From Thereva unica (taxonomy: Eukaryota; Arthropoda; Insecta; Diptera; Therevidae): a stretch of 64,000 bases of DNA. A program made the translations under genes and the position numbers. A model generated the notes under the pieces. That model was not told the origin of the DNA, ran no database searches, and saw only the letters and a list, made by a program, of their open reading frames with translations. Position 1 is the stretch's first letter. Every line of letters starts with the position of its first letter. Below are positions 45,060-56,503 of this stretch, one piece after another. The stretch lies in the NCBI GenBank assembly GCA_949987705.1, contig OX465283.1, positions 97,017,813-97,081,812 of the forward strand, read 5' to 3'.

Positions 45060-47272
45060 ATGGCTGGAAGAAAAGAAGACAGTGTATGGCAGTTTTACCT
45101 CAAAACGACCAATTCAAATAGATCAGGATGTAGAGCGACATGTAAGAAGTGCAAAAAAGAAATTCAAGGTATTGTACAGAGACTGAAGGCACACCATGAA
45201 ATTTGTAAAACACAGCAGGAAACAAATACGGACTAAGTGCTGCTCGACTGCCCTGGAAGTTCTGCTGTAACATTGACATTACCTTCTACGAGTTCCATCT
45301 CCACACTGACACCAACTACTACGGATGGGCTCAAAAAAAAAAGAAAATGTAACAACCAGCCTGTTATGAGCAGTTTTGTGATGCGGACAACAGCAGCTGA
45401 AAAGCATCAGCTTGACAAACAAATAGCAAAGGCAATTTTTGCAACGAATTCAAGCTTCAGATGTATCGAGAATTCACAAGTGAAAAAAGCCATTCACTTA
45501 TTAAGACCCGGATATTTGCCTCCTACTCGGAAAATGTTAGCAACAACCCTTCTGGATGAGATCTATGAGGAAGAAAAAGCGGACTGTTTTTCTTCTCTAT
45601 CGGGACAGTGTGTTAATATGTCCATTGATGAATGGTCAAACGTCCACAACGAGCCAGTAATATGCGCAGCATTAACAACGGAAGATGGACGAGCACTTCT
45701 TTATGAATGTATTGATACCTCGGGAAAGTCTCATACTTCGCAATACTTGACTGATTTAGTGTGTGACTTAGTTTCTTCTTGTCAATCAAAATATCAGTGC
45801 AAAGTTAGTCTTTCGTGACAGACAACGCTGCAAACATGGCCCTCATGAGAAAAAATTTGGAAGAAAGAACGAATTCCGAAATTATAACTTATGGCTGCTC
45901 TTCACATCTACTGAATTTACTGTGCAAGGACTTACAAGTGCAAGATGTTAAGGAACATGTGGTCCAGATTGTCAAATATTTTCGCAATAATCACTTGGCT
46001 AGATCAAAATTCAGCCAAGCTGGAGGCAAGGCCTTAGTGCTACCAAGTGATGTTCGATGGAATAGTGTTGCTGATTTTTTTTTTTTTTTTTTTTTTTTAT
46101 GTGACACACTAGAGACTTAGGGAAGGCCCCTTTGTACTGTCGACCATGTATTTTATTTTTGAAATGTCGAACAGCAGCTCTAGTCGGAAGATAGAGAGAG
46201 AAGTGAAGGAAAGAACTGTCACAACCTAGCTGCGGTATTTTTATTTCACCTACTCCCAACCATTTCGCGACTCTGACATCGGGGCATCGAGGACAACTCG
46301 CTGGAGTGTTATGCCTCCTGAAACGAGTTGAATCTCATCAACCAACCGATGACATGCGCTTGGTGGAGCGGGGAAGAGAACTAGTGAAGGCTATGACAGG
46401 AGGAATCAGGAATGCAAAGAGGGAAGAAGAAAGAAGGAAAGTTATGTAGGCGGGAAATTGGGAAAGGCTAGGACCGTGGCACCGCCGGGAATCGAACCCG
46501 GGACCTCTGGGGATAGTAGTCAGGCGCCTTACCTCTAGACTACCGAGGTTTGGAAATGTATGTCACTCAGTGGGACATAATACTAAAAATCTGCGAAGAG
46601 AATAAGAAGGAGATTGATGCATCCATCTACAAAAAGGTTTCAAATATTGGGATCAAACATGCAGCTCAAGGATATTTGAGGACTTTGAAACCTGTCGCAG
46701 TTGCTCTTGACACTCTGCAGAGAAAAAATGCCACTATCGCAGATGCTGTAGAGCAATGGAAACATTTACAAAATACATTCGAAGATGTTATAGAATTACC
46801 TCTAGAGCAGCTGCAAAGATTCCAATGTCGATACAAGCAAGCACTCACGCCGTATGACTTCATAGCCTTTATGTTGAGCCCGCAGAAGCAAAATTATCAA
46901 TTAACACCTGAAGAAAAGAATCTGGCCTTAGAAACAATCAACGAGCTACATGCAAACACTGGACTATTGCCATTGGCAATAAAGCTCAACGCCCGTTGTA
47001 GCCCGTTTAAAGATATTATGTTTTCGGACGAAATAATAAAAAATGTGAATGGAATGCAGTGGTGGTTGTCACAGAAGGATAAGCCAGAAATCGCAAATCA
47101 ACTGCCAATAATTAAGCAGTTCCTGTGCGCAACTGCTTCATCAGCCTCAGTGGAAAGAATGTTTAGCACTTTTGGATTTGTACACTCTGATATAAGAAAT
47201 AGGTTGGGAATAGAGAAGGGAGGGAAACTTGTTTTTTTGTTCCGACTTTACAACGAAAATGAAGAGAAGTGA
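45060..47272 (+). pseudogene. hAT transposase, split by SINE
   Basis: The start ATG at 45060 opens a BED-type zinc finger (WQFYLK..., CKKCKKEIQG, RLKAHHEIC). An in-frame TAA at 45234 follows, then a long stretch to 45815 including MSIDEWSNVHNEPVICAAL, a catalytic-core region. A frameshift near 45815 leads to TDNAANMALMRKNLEE and HLLNLLCKDL, broken at DVRWNSVAD by the SINE. It resumes at 46550 with LEMYVTQWDIIL and ends with the hAT dimerisation motif SSASVERMFSTFGFVHSDIR and NRLG. One stop, one shift and one insertion make it inactive. Confidence 0.9.
46075..46548 (-). mobile_element. tRNA-derived SINE, copy 2, inside hAT transposase
   Basis: Same family as 21600-22059, with few differences: tRNA-like head ending at 46548, B box GGTTCGATTCC, the same body, and a T-run of about 24 bases (minus-strand poly-A) at 46075-46098. 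A target duplication is not clear because the target itself is T-rich. The longer A tail suggests a younger insertion than copy 1. Confidence 0.88.
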
Positions 47273-47490
47273 GTTTTTTTTTCTTTTGTAAGACTTTTTC
47301 TATTTATAAGCATTGCATCCTGGAATTCTGGTTTTAAGAATTTTCAATGTATTATTTTTTGTTTTATGGGTCCAATTAAAAAAGAATTGAATACACAATT
47401 GTTGATTTAATCATGATTTTTATTTGAAAAAATCAAGTGATTTAAATCATAATAAAAATCAGCCCAACCCTGGTTTGGTGGAAACCCAGC

Positions 47491-47622
47491 ATTACATTGC
47501 TTTAAACCATGATGATTAATTGTCTTTAATATCTGTTCTTTATTTCTTTAATTTTATATTGATTATAAACAATAATTTTGAATGAAAACGTCTTACAAAC
47601 GAATTAACTTTCAAATGGTAGA
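47491..47622. other. Short unassigned spacer
   Basis: AT-rich DNA between the MITE end and the foldback element; nothing recognised. Confidence 0.4.
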
Positions 47623-48333
47623 GAGGTATAGAATTTTTCAAACTCCGTGACACAAAAAATTTGAGCAGTTCTGCGCACCCCGTTGCCAAATTTTATAAAT
47701 AATGTTCTATCATTTCCCCTCTTTTTAGTTAAAACGGCAACAAACACTGAAAAAACTCAACAAAATAATTTGGGAAGGGATGCGCGCATGCCGAATGAAT
47801 AAAGTTAATTTATCTTTCTATGTGTTGAGCAGAGCTTTTAAACACATGTAAAGCCCCTGCTCAACAAAGGCAGTTTATTCAACATAATAAGCATAATTTT
47901 ACTTCAATTATGCGAAATATTTCTCATTTCTAAATTTAAAATAATTTAAAAAAAATGCTGAACAAATTCCTTTGAATAAATGAGTGTTTTCATTCATAAA
48001 CCGACAGTTCCCCGCAGTCGCAAGCAACACAACCTCCCCGGGCAGAAGCGCGTATGCGACTGGCAGGAAACGTCAACAATCTAGTAATCAAAGTTATAAA
48101 AACACAAATTTCGTATTTTTTAGTAGAAATTACTACAAATTATTTCTGTAGCATATGTGTAAAATATAATAACCTTAAAATAAAAAAAAATATATATAAA
48201 AACGGGTGTTTTTCAGTCATAATATGTAAATCTTTTAAATAATCATTGAAGTCCCAGAAAAATACACCTTCCTTTATCAATACGCAGTCGCGACTGATTA
48301 CATGACAGCAAGTGATTTGATAGGAGGAGTTAA

Positions 48334-48835
48334 CTGAAGCTTTTGTGTGAGCTTTTAAACATTTTTAAGAGCTTAGCTGGGCAACATGCGCGGGATGTCA
48401 CGAGGTTTGAAAACAACTATAAAAGATCTTGATGACGTCCAAGCTTTTCAAGATGGAAACAGAGCTTTTCCTTATGAGCTTAGTGGGATGATACACGAGT
48501 CAACGTGTCTCTGCAACACACTCTCAGTTTGTTGAGCGGAGGTGATACACGACTCAACACGCTACACGCAACACTCTGTGTAATAACATTGCGATTTCAT
48601 ATGTGTGGGTGTGCATTCCAAATTATTTTCACCCAGAATCGCTTGACAGTTACGCGTACATAAACATTTTTCAAGCAACTGGAGGAAAAATAGAAATCGC
48701 TTCTAGTTTCAGTCAACACCGCACACTTCACCCTGACCCTTCCCTTGGCCTACGAACTGCGCAGAAAAAACTCGTGTTGCTCCACATGTTGACCCGTATA
48801 TCATCCCCCTTACCTTGTATTATTGTACCATGGAT
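48334..48835. other. Centre of the large foldback
   Basis: Unique central segment containing repeated CTCAACACG-type motifs (48500-48560) and the CAAGATGGAAACAGAGCTTT module shared with 43.5 kb. A 104-codon frame at 48603-48917 has no known motif and runs into the arm, so it is not called as a gene. Confidence 0.4.
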
Positions 48836-49244
48836 TCCTCCTATCAAATCACTTGCATTTAATCAGTCACGACTCCGTATTGCTAGAGGTAGGTGTATTT
48901 TTCTGGGACTTCAATGATTATTTAAAAATTTACAATTATGAATGAAAAACGCCCCTTTTTATATAATTTTTTATTTTGCTACATAAATGATTTGTAGCAA
49001 TTTCTAATATAAAATACGAAATTTATATTTTTATTACTTTGACTACTAGATTGTTGACGTTTTCCGCCACCGCCAGTCGCATTCGCGCTTCTGCTCGGGG
49101 AGGTTGTGCCGCTTGTGACTGCGGAGAACTCTCGTTTTATGAATGAAAAGGCTGATACATTCAAAAGAATTTTTTCAGCATTTTTTTAAATTTAAGGATG
49201 AGAAATATTTGGCATAATTATAGTAAAATTATGCTTATTATAAT

Positions 49245-50128
49245 GGCCTCGATTCCCGAAAAAGACGGATCGGGAACTCCCGCGGTGATTGAGACTCCCT
49301 TCACGTGAAGCTCACGGTTGCTAGCGATGCTTCAATACGCCGGGAGTAGTGCCATATTAAACTGCGGAATTAAAACTCCGAAAATAAATCAGCTGGTTTT
49401 TTGACAAATGGGAAATGTGATATGGGAAAAAACAATCACCGGAAATATTTTCGATAAACTACAAGTTTGTCAAATTATTATGCACTAAATAAACTAATGC
49501 AATCCTTTTTTGGGGAAACAAACAATTACCGGAAAGATGTTGGATAAACTAATTCGAACAACACTTACACTTTGCAGGCTTTTTTATTTTTTCCTCCTTC
49601 GCTTTTTAAATTTTTTTAAATTCCTTCTTTCTATAAATTTAAAAAGCAAACAATTATTTTAAAAAATTTCTAAGTTAAAATAAAACCACCAAATAACAAC
49701 TTCAACTTCAAAAGATTTATTCGATAAATCCATGAAAAGTTACAAAAATTGTACAATAATAGAAAATACTAGCCATAAGGGCAACCGTAAAACTAAATGA
49801 AGGGTACTTAAACACTTTAAGTTATAATGAAAGTAATAGAATACTGATGTTAAGCAAGCCAGGTGAATAGTCTGGCTGCGAGAATGTCACCAAATAACAA
49901 AACACATCACTTATGTACTTGTACATGTTCAAATATCACTCTACAAGTGTAATCCGCTAAAATTTTCCCGCGGATGTCAAATGTCAAATTCTATCAAGCA
50001 AATCAGCAATCGCGTATTGCATAATCGCGTGAGTCTTCACTCCGAATTTTTTCGGAAATCAAATCAGCAATCGCAAAGTGTCAAATCCGCACTCACTTCC
50101 GATTCGCCCGGATTCGGGAATCGAGGCC
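49245..50128. mobile_element. TIR element GGCCTCGATTCCCG, nested in foldback
   Basis: Ends GGCCTCGATTCCCGAA and TTCGGGAATCGAGGCC are perfect 16-bp inverted repeats, flanked by AAT on both sides (49242-49244, 50129-50131). The opposite arm of the host foldback (near 47890) shows the site without it. 884 bp, non-coding. Confidence 0.85.
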
Positions 50129-50198
50129 AATAACTAAACTGGTTAGTTGAGCAGGGGTTTTACAAGTATTTAAAAGCTCCGCTCAACACATACATATA

Positions 50199-51120
50199 AG
50201 GGGTCGTCCATAAATTACGTAAGGTGATTTTTGCTATTTTGGCATGTGCTTTTTTGTAGTACTAAATTCTAATGGTCTTTTCGCGGTTCAGTGTTGCTTG
50301 GATCGTACTCTGCAGCTTCGACGAATCGCGCGTTTGGCTAGCCTGTAGAGGCTAAACAATCGAGTGTAGGATTTACCCATATCTTAAGGCCCCAATTAAC
50401 ACTGTTCGCCGGCAGGCCGTGGCCTGAAAGTTTTAGCCTTACGGCCAAGTATTACCATACACTCACCGGCCGCCAACTGTATGGCCTGAAGTGCAAGAAT
50501 GCCTACAGCTCAAGAAAGCTGACAAAATTCGCATTTATCGTCAGTTAGGGCCTGAAGATCTGAGCTTCTATTCACTCTCGAGCCGTAATTTACGGGAAGA
50601 ATTCACGCCGTATCCACTCGTAACGGAACGTAAGGTGCTAGCTAAGCGTGAAAACCATCCACACTCGCGTTCGCGCTTGTTTGCGGGTGTCACGGCGTGA
50701 GGCTGGAGCCGCCTTGAAGTTTTCGTTGAGGGCATGAACATTTCTGCGCTTGAATTAATAACTTGCTATGCAAAGCAGTCGTTTTCGCCTGGGCGTCTGT
50801 AGGGAATCATGATTGCATCTGCATGCCACGGCCTGTCTCGCGGATACCTGAAGTATCATCCCTAAGTTAGACTGAGTCAAGCTTAATCGTGCCGGACCAC
50901 CTGGTCTGACAAGCCACTGCCTACCGGCGGCCTGTAAGTATATGGAGAAACATGTTTTACTTAATTGAACCCAGTTTTCTTACCATTTTACACTGTTTCT
51001 TTAAAAAAAATAATTACGTGATATTTGCCGAGACTCCCCTCTCCACCACGTGAGATTTGGTGAGATTCGGCTCGACCCCCTCCCTCCCCTACAAGCCTCA
51101 CGTAATTTATCGACGACCCT
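50199..51120. mobile_element. TIR element AGGGGTCGTCCATAAATTACG, nested in foldback
   Basis: Left end AGGGGTCGTCCATAAATTAC and right end GTAATTTATCGACGACCCT are imperfect inverted repeats of about 24 bp, with TA on both sides. The other arm (near 47815) shows the target uninterrupted. The interior is GC-richer than its surroundings; a 69-codon frame at 50491-50700 has no recognised domain. Confidence 0.75.
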
Positions 51121-51442
51121 TAAAGATAAATTAACTTTATTCATTCGGCATGCGCACATCCCTTCCTAAATTATTTAGTTGATTTTTTTCTGCGTTTGTT
51201 GTCGTTTTAACTAAAAAGAGGGGAAATGATAGAACAATATTTATGAAATTTGGCAACGAGGTGCGCAAAACTGTCAAAATTTTTTGTGTCACAGAGTTTG
51301 AAAAGATCTATACCTACATCTGAACTTAATCCTATATAATAATAGTCAGGCTTGCTGGACTAGTAGAAATTACAAAATATTGCAATAAAATCGTAGTTTA
51401 AGTTGAGTATTGACATGGTTTATAAGTTTAAATAATCTATTT

Positions 51443-52010
51443 TTAATTAAAATTATATTTTTCGGTAGATTTTGCTGCCTTCAGGATTGCCTTACTTTTT
51501 AATAACATAGTTATAAAACTCACTGCTAAAGTTGGTTTTAATTTGAATTGCTGCTGCTGCTCGAGTGTCAAACTGTTTCGCCTATCAGACCAAATTAAGT
51601 TAACCTGGGAAAATACCCTTTCCGTTACCGCGTTTGATACCGGTATTGAATCCATAAAAGAAAATAACTTTGAAGATTTGTAAAGTCTTGATTGTGTTTA
51701 AAAATGTTATGCCATTTTTGTAGCGGCATCAAGTCTTTGTTTTGCACTCCTGCCTTCTCTACTTCTTTGACTTTACATACTTCTTCATAAAGTTGATGTA
51801 TGTCGAGAAACGTATCAATTTTTAGATTTTCGATAATGTTAACCATTGACCCACAAGTGAACGAGTCGTCCTGGAGAGAAAGTGGTTTAAATAAGTCCAA
51901 TCTGCTATCCTTGAGTTCGTATCCAGTTTCTATGTAATGTAGAACATTTTTGTACCATGCACAACAGTCTTTTTATATTTTCGTAACTTTATATCAGGAA
52001 ACTTTTTAAG
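51443..52010 (-). pseudogene. hAT transposase C-terminal relic (second family)
   Basis: The minus strand encodes MDLFKPLSLQDD, a helical stretch and then IPVSNAVTERVFSQVNLIWS with DRRNSLTLEQ, the C-terminal dimerisation region of hAT transposases. The motif wording differs from the hAT at 44.4 kb, so this is another family. A frame change lies near 51640. No terminal repeats were found. Confidence 0.65.
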
Positions 52011-52044
52011 TAAGTTGTGGCATGTGAATCCTACAAATTCATTT

Positions 52045-52540
52045 TCAATACTCTAATGGACGGAGTTCACTTCAAGACTCGCGAGGTGGTTAGGTGTCTC
52101 AAAGAACTCGACGTCAATAAATCCACTGGCCCCGACAAAATCCCCCCTATGGTATACTTAAAAAATGTGCCTCACCTTTGGCTAAACCTCTGCGCAAACT
52201 TTTTGCCCTGTCTTACTTCTCCGGAGTGTATCCCGACTCTTGGAAACTAGCTCATGTTCAGCCAATCCCAAAAAAAGGTGAAGCCAGAGACCCCTTAAAC
52301 TACCGCCCAATAGCAATTACTTCTGTTCTCTCCAAAATCATGGAGACAATAATCAATAAAAAGCTGATGAAATATCTAGAATCCAACCAAATTATACACG
52401 ACAGGCAATACGGCTTCAGACCTAAACGGTCTACTGGCGAACTGCTTGTGTGTCTAACCGAGCGTATCAACCAAAGCATTCACAGTTTGGCGAGTCTGGT
52501 CTGGTTGCTCTAGATATATCAAAGGCTTTTGACAGAGCCT
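52045..52540 (+). pseudogene. LINE reverse transcriptase fragment joined to BEL gag
   Basis: Frames at 52045-52180 and 52178-52540 read CLKELDVNKSTGPDKIPP, YPDSWKLAHVQPIPKKGE, NYRPIAITSVLSKIMETII and finally GLVALDISKAFDR, RT blocks 1-3 of a Jockey-group LINE. One frame change near 52170. At about 52540 the sequence switches inside the DISKAFDR block to BEL gag, with no target duplication visible. Confidence 0.72.
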
Positions 52541-53316
52541 CAAAAGACTTCACGACACTACAACAGAGTGTCTGCAAGCCCCCCAGAAACCTTGGGATTG
52601 ACACATCAAATTGGGATTCACTCATAGTATTTCTACTTACACAGAAGCTGGACAGGGAAAGCCGCAATCTATATGAACAGTCTCTAAACAACCCAAGAGA
52701 AGTAGAGAACGTTAACCAATTAATCGAGTTCTTGGAAAGGCGGTTCTATACTTTAGAAGTGATCGACCGTATCGAGGACTTAAAGCAAGGCCCGACCAAA
52801 CAAAAGGTTACGCCCTGGAAGAGCAAAGAGTTAAAAATACATCATGGCTCCATCGCAATGCAAACTCTCTGTCCAAACTGCAAGGGAAATCATAAAATAT
52901 ACTCCTGTGAGAAACTCGCGAAAATGTCTGTTCAACAAAGAAACGATGCAGTACGAAAATCAAGTCTTCACACCAATTGTTTGGTCAAGGGGCATATGAC
53001 AAATACATACAAAAGCTGGAGACTGTACAAAATGTGTAAGAAGAAACATCATACACTTCTTCATCCAACCTCAACAAACGCTCCGACTGAAGCCGATAAA
53101 CCAGCTATTAAAAAAGGGCAACCATCAAACTCTACTGAAGTTGGTACTTACACAGTAGCAACAAACGGATCATGCACTGAGATGCTTCCTACAGCAGTCA
53201 TCCATGCATCCACAAAAAATGGTCAGGCCATCGCATTAAGAGCACTGATAGACCAAGGCTCTCAAGGCTCTTTCATAACTGAAGACGCAGTACAGAGACT
53301 GGGATTGGACAAGTAA
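52541..53316 (+). pseudogene. BEL copy 3 gag C-terminus and protease start
   Basis: Reads LGIDTSNWDSLIVFLLTQKL and LIEFLERRFYTLEVID, knuckle-like CPNCKGNHKIYSC, a degraded second knuckle (HTNCLVKGHMTNTYKSW), then the protease motif ALIDQGSQGSFITEDAVQRL. The active-site D-S-G-S is changed to D-Q-G-S. The frame ends at 53316. Confidence 0.78.
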
Positions 53317-54465
53317 AATTGAGAACCATCCGCACTTGTGTAGAGTTAACAATAAAACCAAGATTCGCTTCAACGTTCGAGCTTGTAACCACTCCACTGC
53401 ACTTATACTCAAGAAGTTAACTAGAGTTTTACCCTCAGAGAAAGTAACACCAACGGTATGGGAACATACACGAAACTTAAGACTAGCAGATCCTCATTTC
53501 GACACACCAGGACGAGTCGATGTAATCATTGGAGTTGGAGTTCTAGGAAAGATCATGATGAAGAAAGTTCTACGCGGATCCGAAGGGTCTCCAATTGCAC
53601 AAAAGACGAAACTGGGTTGGATTCTATCTGGTAAAATTAAAACAAATAGTAAAAGCAATACAGGGTTATACTGAATGATATCAGAAATATATATCAACAA
53701 GGATCTTCGCAAATTTTGGGAGGTAGAGGAAGTCCATCGCGAGCCAATCATGACAAGCGAGGAGATTGCCTGTGAAACACACTTCAGAAAATCCGACAAA
53801 ATCCTGACTAAGCTGAAAACCTGCACCGTACAAGAGAACTAGCCCTCGTACGACTATTCCAAATGGAACGGAAATTTAAAAATAACCACACATTTGAGGT
53901 CATGTATAAGGACTTCATCAACGAATACCTACGTCTACGGCACATGTTACCGACTGAGGATACTTTGCAAGGGACATATTACTTGCCACACCATGCCGTG
54001 CTAAAGCAACACAGCACAACGTCAAAACTAAGAGTTGTATTTGATGCCTCAGCCAAACGGAATAATACGAAAAGCTTAAACGAACTCATGATGGTCGACC
54101 CACAAATACAACAGAAATTACTGTCAATATTGCCTAGATGGAGGAAGCACAAAATCGTATTTACGGCAGATATCGAAAAGATGTACCGCCAGATCAGAAT
54201 CGATGTTCGAGATCAAGGCTACCAACGAATACTGTGGAGAGAATCGTCCAAAGACCCAATTCGTGAATACAAGTTAACAACCGTCACTTACGGAACCGCA
54301 TCAGCGCCATATCTAGCAATTCGAACTCTTCAGCAGCTGGCCAAGGATGACGAAAGCAAATATCCTAGAGCATCTCATATAATACTACATGATATGTACA
54401 TACGTTGATGATGTTGTATCTGGAGAAAACTCACTAGAAGAAGCAGCGATTGCAAGCAATCAATT
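53317..54465 (+). pseudogene. BEL copy 3 protease end and RT N-terminal half
   Basis: Protease blocks VDVIIGVGVLGKIMM and KTKLGWILSGK lie at 53510-53640. A shift and stop separate them from an open frame 53863-54408 with YYLPHHAVLKQHST, LRVVFDASAKR, FTADIEKMYRQIRIDV and TYGTASAPYLAIRTLQQLA. The catalytic YVDDVVSGENSLEE is in the next frame at about 54399-54440, just before the TIR insertion. Confidence 0.8.
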
Positions 54466-54735
54466 CGTCCCCTTCAAGCTATAAAGACGTATCTCAAAAA
54501 TTGATTTTTGAGATACGTTAGCGATGAACTCGTCTTACCTCCCTTTACGTCCTCTCTAAGTGGCGTACCTCTATTCGTAACGTTTTAGGAGTTATGTAAC
54601 ATTTTTTTCCCGGCGTATCTCATTAATTTAACTAATTAAGTTCACGCAAACTTACGTTATTTGGCTCTCCTGAAAAGTTGCCAAAACTGAGATACGTCTA
54701 TATGACTTGAAGGGGACGAATTGATCAAACTGCTT
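54466..54735. mobile_element. MITE TTCGTCCCCTTCAAG in BEL RT
   Basis: Inverted ends TCAATTCGTCCCCTTCAAG and CTTGAAGGGGACGAATTGA, extended by a second matching block GACGTATCTCA / TGAGATACGTC. About 260 bp. It sits between the YVDD helix and the LLDGGGFKLE block of the RT. The target duplication is ambiguous because the ends and target share ATCAA. Confidence 0.78.
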
Positions 54736-54935
54736 GACGGTGGTGGGTTTAAGTTAGAAAATGGTCAAGTAATAACAGAAACTTGATGAAGCACATACCA
54801 TGGGATTTACGAGAAGCCGCAACTGATCGTGACTTCGATCAGGAAAAGACAATTAAAGCGTTGGGATTATACTGGAATCCAATTACAGACAAATTCAGGA
54901 TCCAAATCACCACACACCCATCCCTAGTCGACTGG
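54736..54935 (+). pseudogene. BEL copy 3 RT, segment after MITE
   Basis: Reads LLDGGGFKLE and then, in another frame, ATDRDFDQEKTIKALGLYWN, the BEL RT region after the catalytic site. It ends at about 54935 where Jockey sequence begins. Confidence 0.7.
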
Positions 54936-55367
54936 GAGCATAGGCTAACTAGCAATGATCTTGACGTGATAGTTTCATGCTTTTATTCTATCATTTTCAA
55001 CATCAACGACAAATATGTACCCAAAATTAAAAAACGGGATAGAGTGTCGGAACCATGGCTGGATAGAGATACTAGATTCCTACGTAATCAAAGAAATAAA
55101 TTATGTATACAACATGATCAAAAATAACACATATGTAAACGAGAGATTGAATCCCAAGTACATTAGACTAGCCTCAGAATTTGCTGTTAGGTCTCGCGAG
55201 GCCTACTCTGCATATATTAATTCTGTTGGTGATAGTATCATAAGTGATCCTTAAAAATTCTTTGATTACGTTAACATTAAACGGAAGACTTCAGGCTACC
55301 CAACAACAATGACGAATGGTAGAGCCCACACCTCGTGCCCCCAAGTAATTTGTAGCATGTTTGCTGA
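54936..55367 (+). pseudogene. Jockey A ORF2, linker before RT
   Basis: Reads FYSIIFNINDKYVPKIKKRD and WLDRDTRFLRNQRNKL, then in another frame YIRLASEFAVRSREAYSAYI and KFFDYVNIKRK, typical of the region between endonuclease and RT in Jockey ORF2. Several shifts. Interrupted at 55367. Confidence 0.72.
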
Positions 55368-56503
55368 TAGTCCAGTTGTCAGAGACTTAGACCCAGCACA
55401 AAATGTGATATCTCTGAAAATTGGATCATAGGTTCTTTTTGGGGTGTAGAACACAATAAAAAAACCTTTGCTGCTCTAAAGTGTATGCTAACTTCACAAT
55501 TTCGAAAACATATTCGAAAATGTGGTTTTCGCGTTATATCTCGAAAAAGAAAAGAAAAATCGAAAAACTAATTACACCACGTGAAAGAGCGGAAAATTCT
55601 ACTAAAAGCTATGTTATAACTTATTAAAAAGTGTTTGTTGATTATTATAAAAAATTATTACAAATAAGAAAGCGAGTTCGAAAATTTGACGCGCGCCAAA
55701 TCCCAGAATTCAAATATTCAAGCGAGGCGTTCGGGGAAAAACTGAAATATCTTTGCCTAAAATCCACCAAAAACAAAAAATAAAAAAAGCATTTTAAAGA
55801 GGACACTCTAAGCTTTTAAGGAAGTCATTAGTTTTTAATTTTATTGTTTTTTTCTCATAGAAAAGTTGGCCGGAAGTTATAATTTCTAAGATTTTCACTG
55901 ATTTTTATAAAACTGATTCCTGCAACTTAAAGTTAAGCCTAAAAAAATTGTTAAATATATAAAATGAAAGATAAAATCCTGAGCTTTAAGAATATATTAT
56001 TCATTTTTTGATTAAACATTCAGGTTAAAAGCAAACATTAATTAAAAACACATTAAAAACAAAGAAAATTCTTTGAAATATCATGAAGAAAAAAGACGCG
56101 CGCAGCGACGCAGTTTTTCCCCGAACGCCTCGCTTGAATATTTGAATTCTGGGATTTGGCGCGCGTCAAATTTTCGAACTCGCTTTCTTATTTGTAATAA
56201 TTTTTTATAATAATCAACAAACACTTTTTAATAAGTTATAACATAGCTTTTAGTAGAATTTTCCGCTCTTTCACGTGGTGTAATTAGTTTTTCGATTTTT
56301 CTTTTCTTTTTCGAGATATAACGCGAAAACCACATTTTCGAATTTGTTTTCGAAATTGTGAAGTTAGCATACACTTTAGAGCAGCAAAGGTTTTTTTATT
56401 GTGTTCTACACCCCAAAAAGTACCTATGACCCAATTTTCAGCGATATCACATTTTGTGCTGGCTTTCAGTCTAAATTTGACTCTGGCAACTGGACTATGA
56501 TAG
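55368..56503. mobile_element. Foldback element with 9-bp duplication in Jockey A
   Basis: GTTTGCTGA at 55359-55367 is repeated at 56504-56512. Between them, arms of about 370 bp (to about 55745 and from about 56115) are reverse complements, sharing CAGCACAAAATGTGATATC, CACCACGTGAAAGAGCGGAA and AAGCGAGGCGTTCGGGGAA. An 8-9 bp duplication suggests a hAT-type non-autonomous element. Non-coding. Confidence 0.85.

Larger units (their letters stand above)
44395..47472 (+). mobile_element. hAT transposon with 8-bp target duplication
   Basis: Ends CAGGGTTGGGC and GCCCAACCCTG are 11-bp inverted repeats, bounded by perfect GTTTGGTG duplications (44387-44394 and 47473-47480). The transposase lies inside. 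Subterminal repeats AATAATGCGTA occur several times between 44620 and 44860. A SINE is inserted at 46075-46548. Without the SINE the element is about 2.6 kb. Confidence 0.93.
44176..47490. mobile_element. MITE interrupted in its right terminal repeat by hAT
   Basis: Left end TGCCAGGTTTTCACCAAAC (from about 44178) and right end GTTTGGTGGAAACCCAGCA (to about 47490) are inverted repeats, and TTA borders both sides, suggesting a PIF/Harbinger-type MITE of about 230 bp. The hAT element at 44395-47472 sits inside the right repeat, using its GTTTGGTG as target. Confidence 0.55.
47623..51317. mobile_element. Large foldback element with two nested insertions
   Basis: The left arm 47623-48333 and right arm 48836-51317 are reverse complements once two TIR elements (49245-50128 and 50199-51120) are removed, giving arms of about 700 bp around a 500-bp centre. 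Outer ends resemble AGGTATAGA...TCTATACCT. Matching landmarks include GGGATGCGC near 47780 and 51155, TTGTTGACG near 49045 against CGTCAACAA near 48071, and ATACGCAGTCGCGACTGATT against its complement near 48875. No transposase is encoded. Confidence 0.8.
52541..54935 (+). mobile_element. BEL/Pao copy 3, both ends missing
   Basis: Gag core, zinc knuckles, protease and RT are present, but no LTR, and both ends join LINE sequence abruptly (about 52540 and 54935). It is interrupted by a small TIR element at about 54466-54735. Several frameshifts. The family is distinct in sequence from BEL copies 1 and 2. Confidence 0.8.

Noticed and set aside
48603..48917. 104-codon frame in the centre of the foldback
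   Set aside because: It crosses from the centre into the inverted arm and has no recognisable motif.
50491..50700. Small protein in the TIR element at 50.2-51.1 kb
   Set aside because: Short frame with no recognised domain in a non-coding element.
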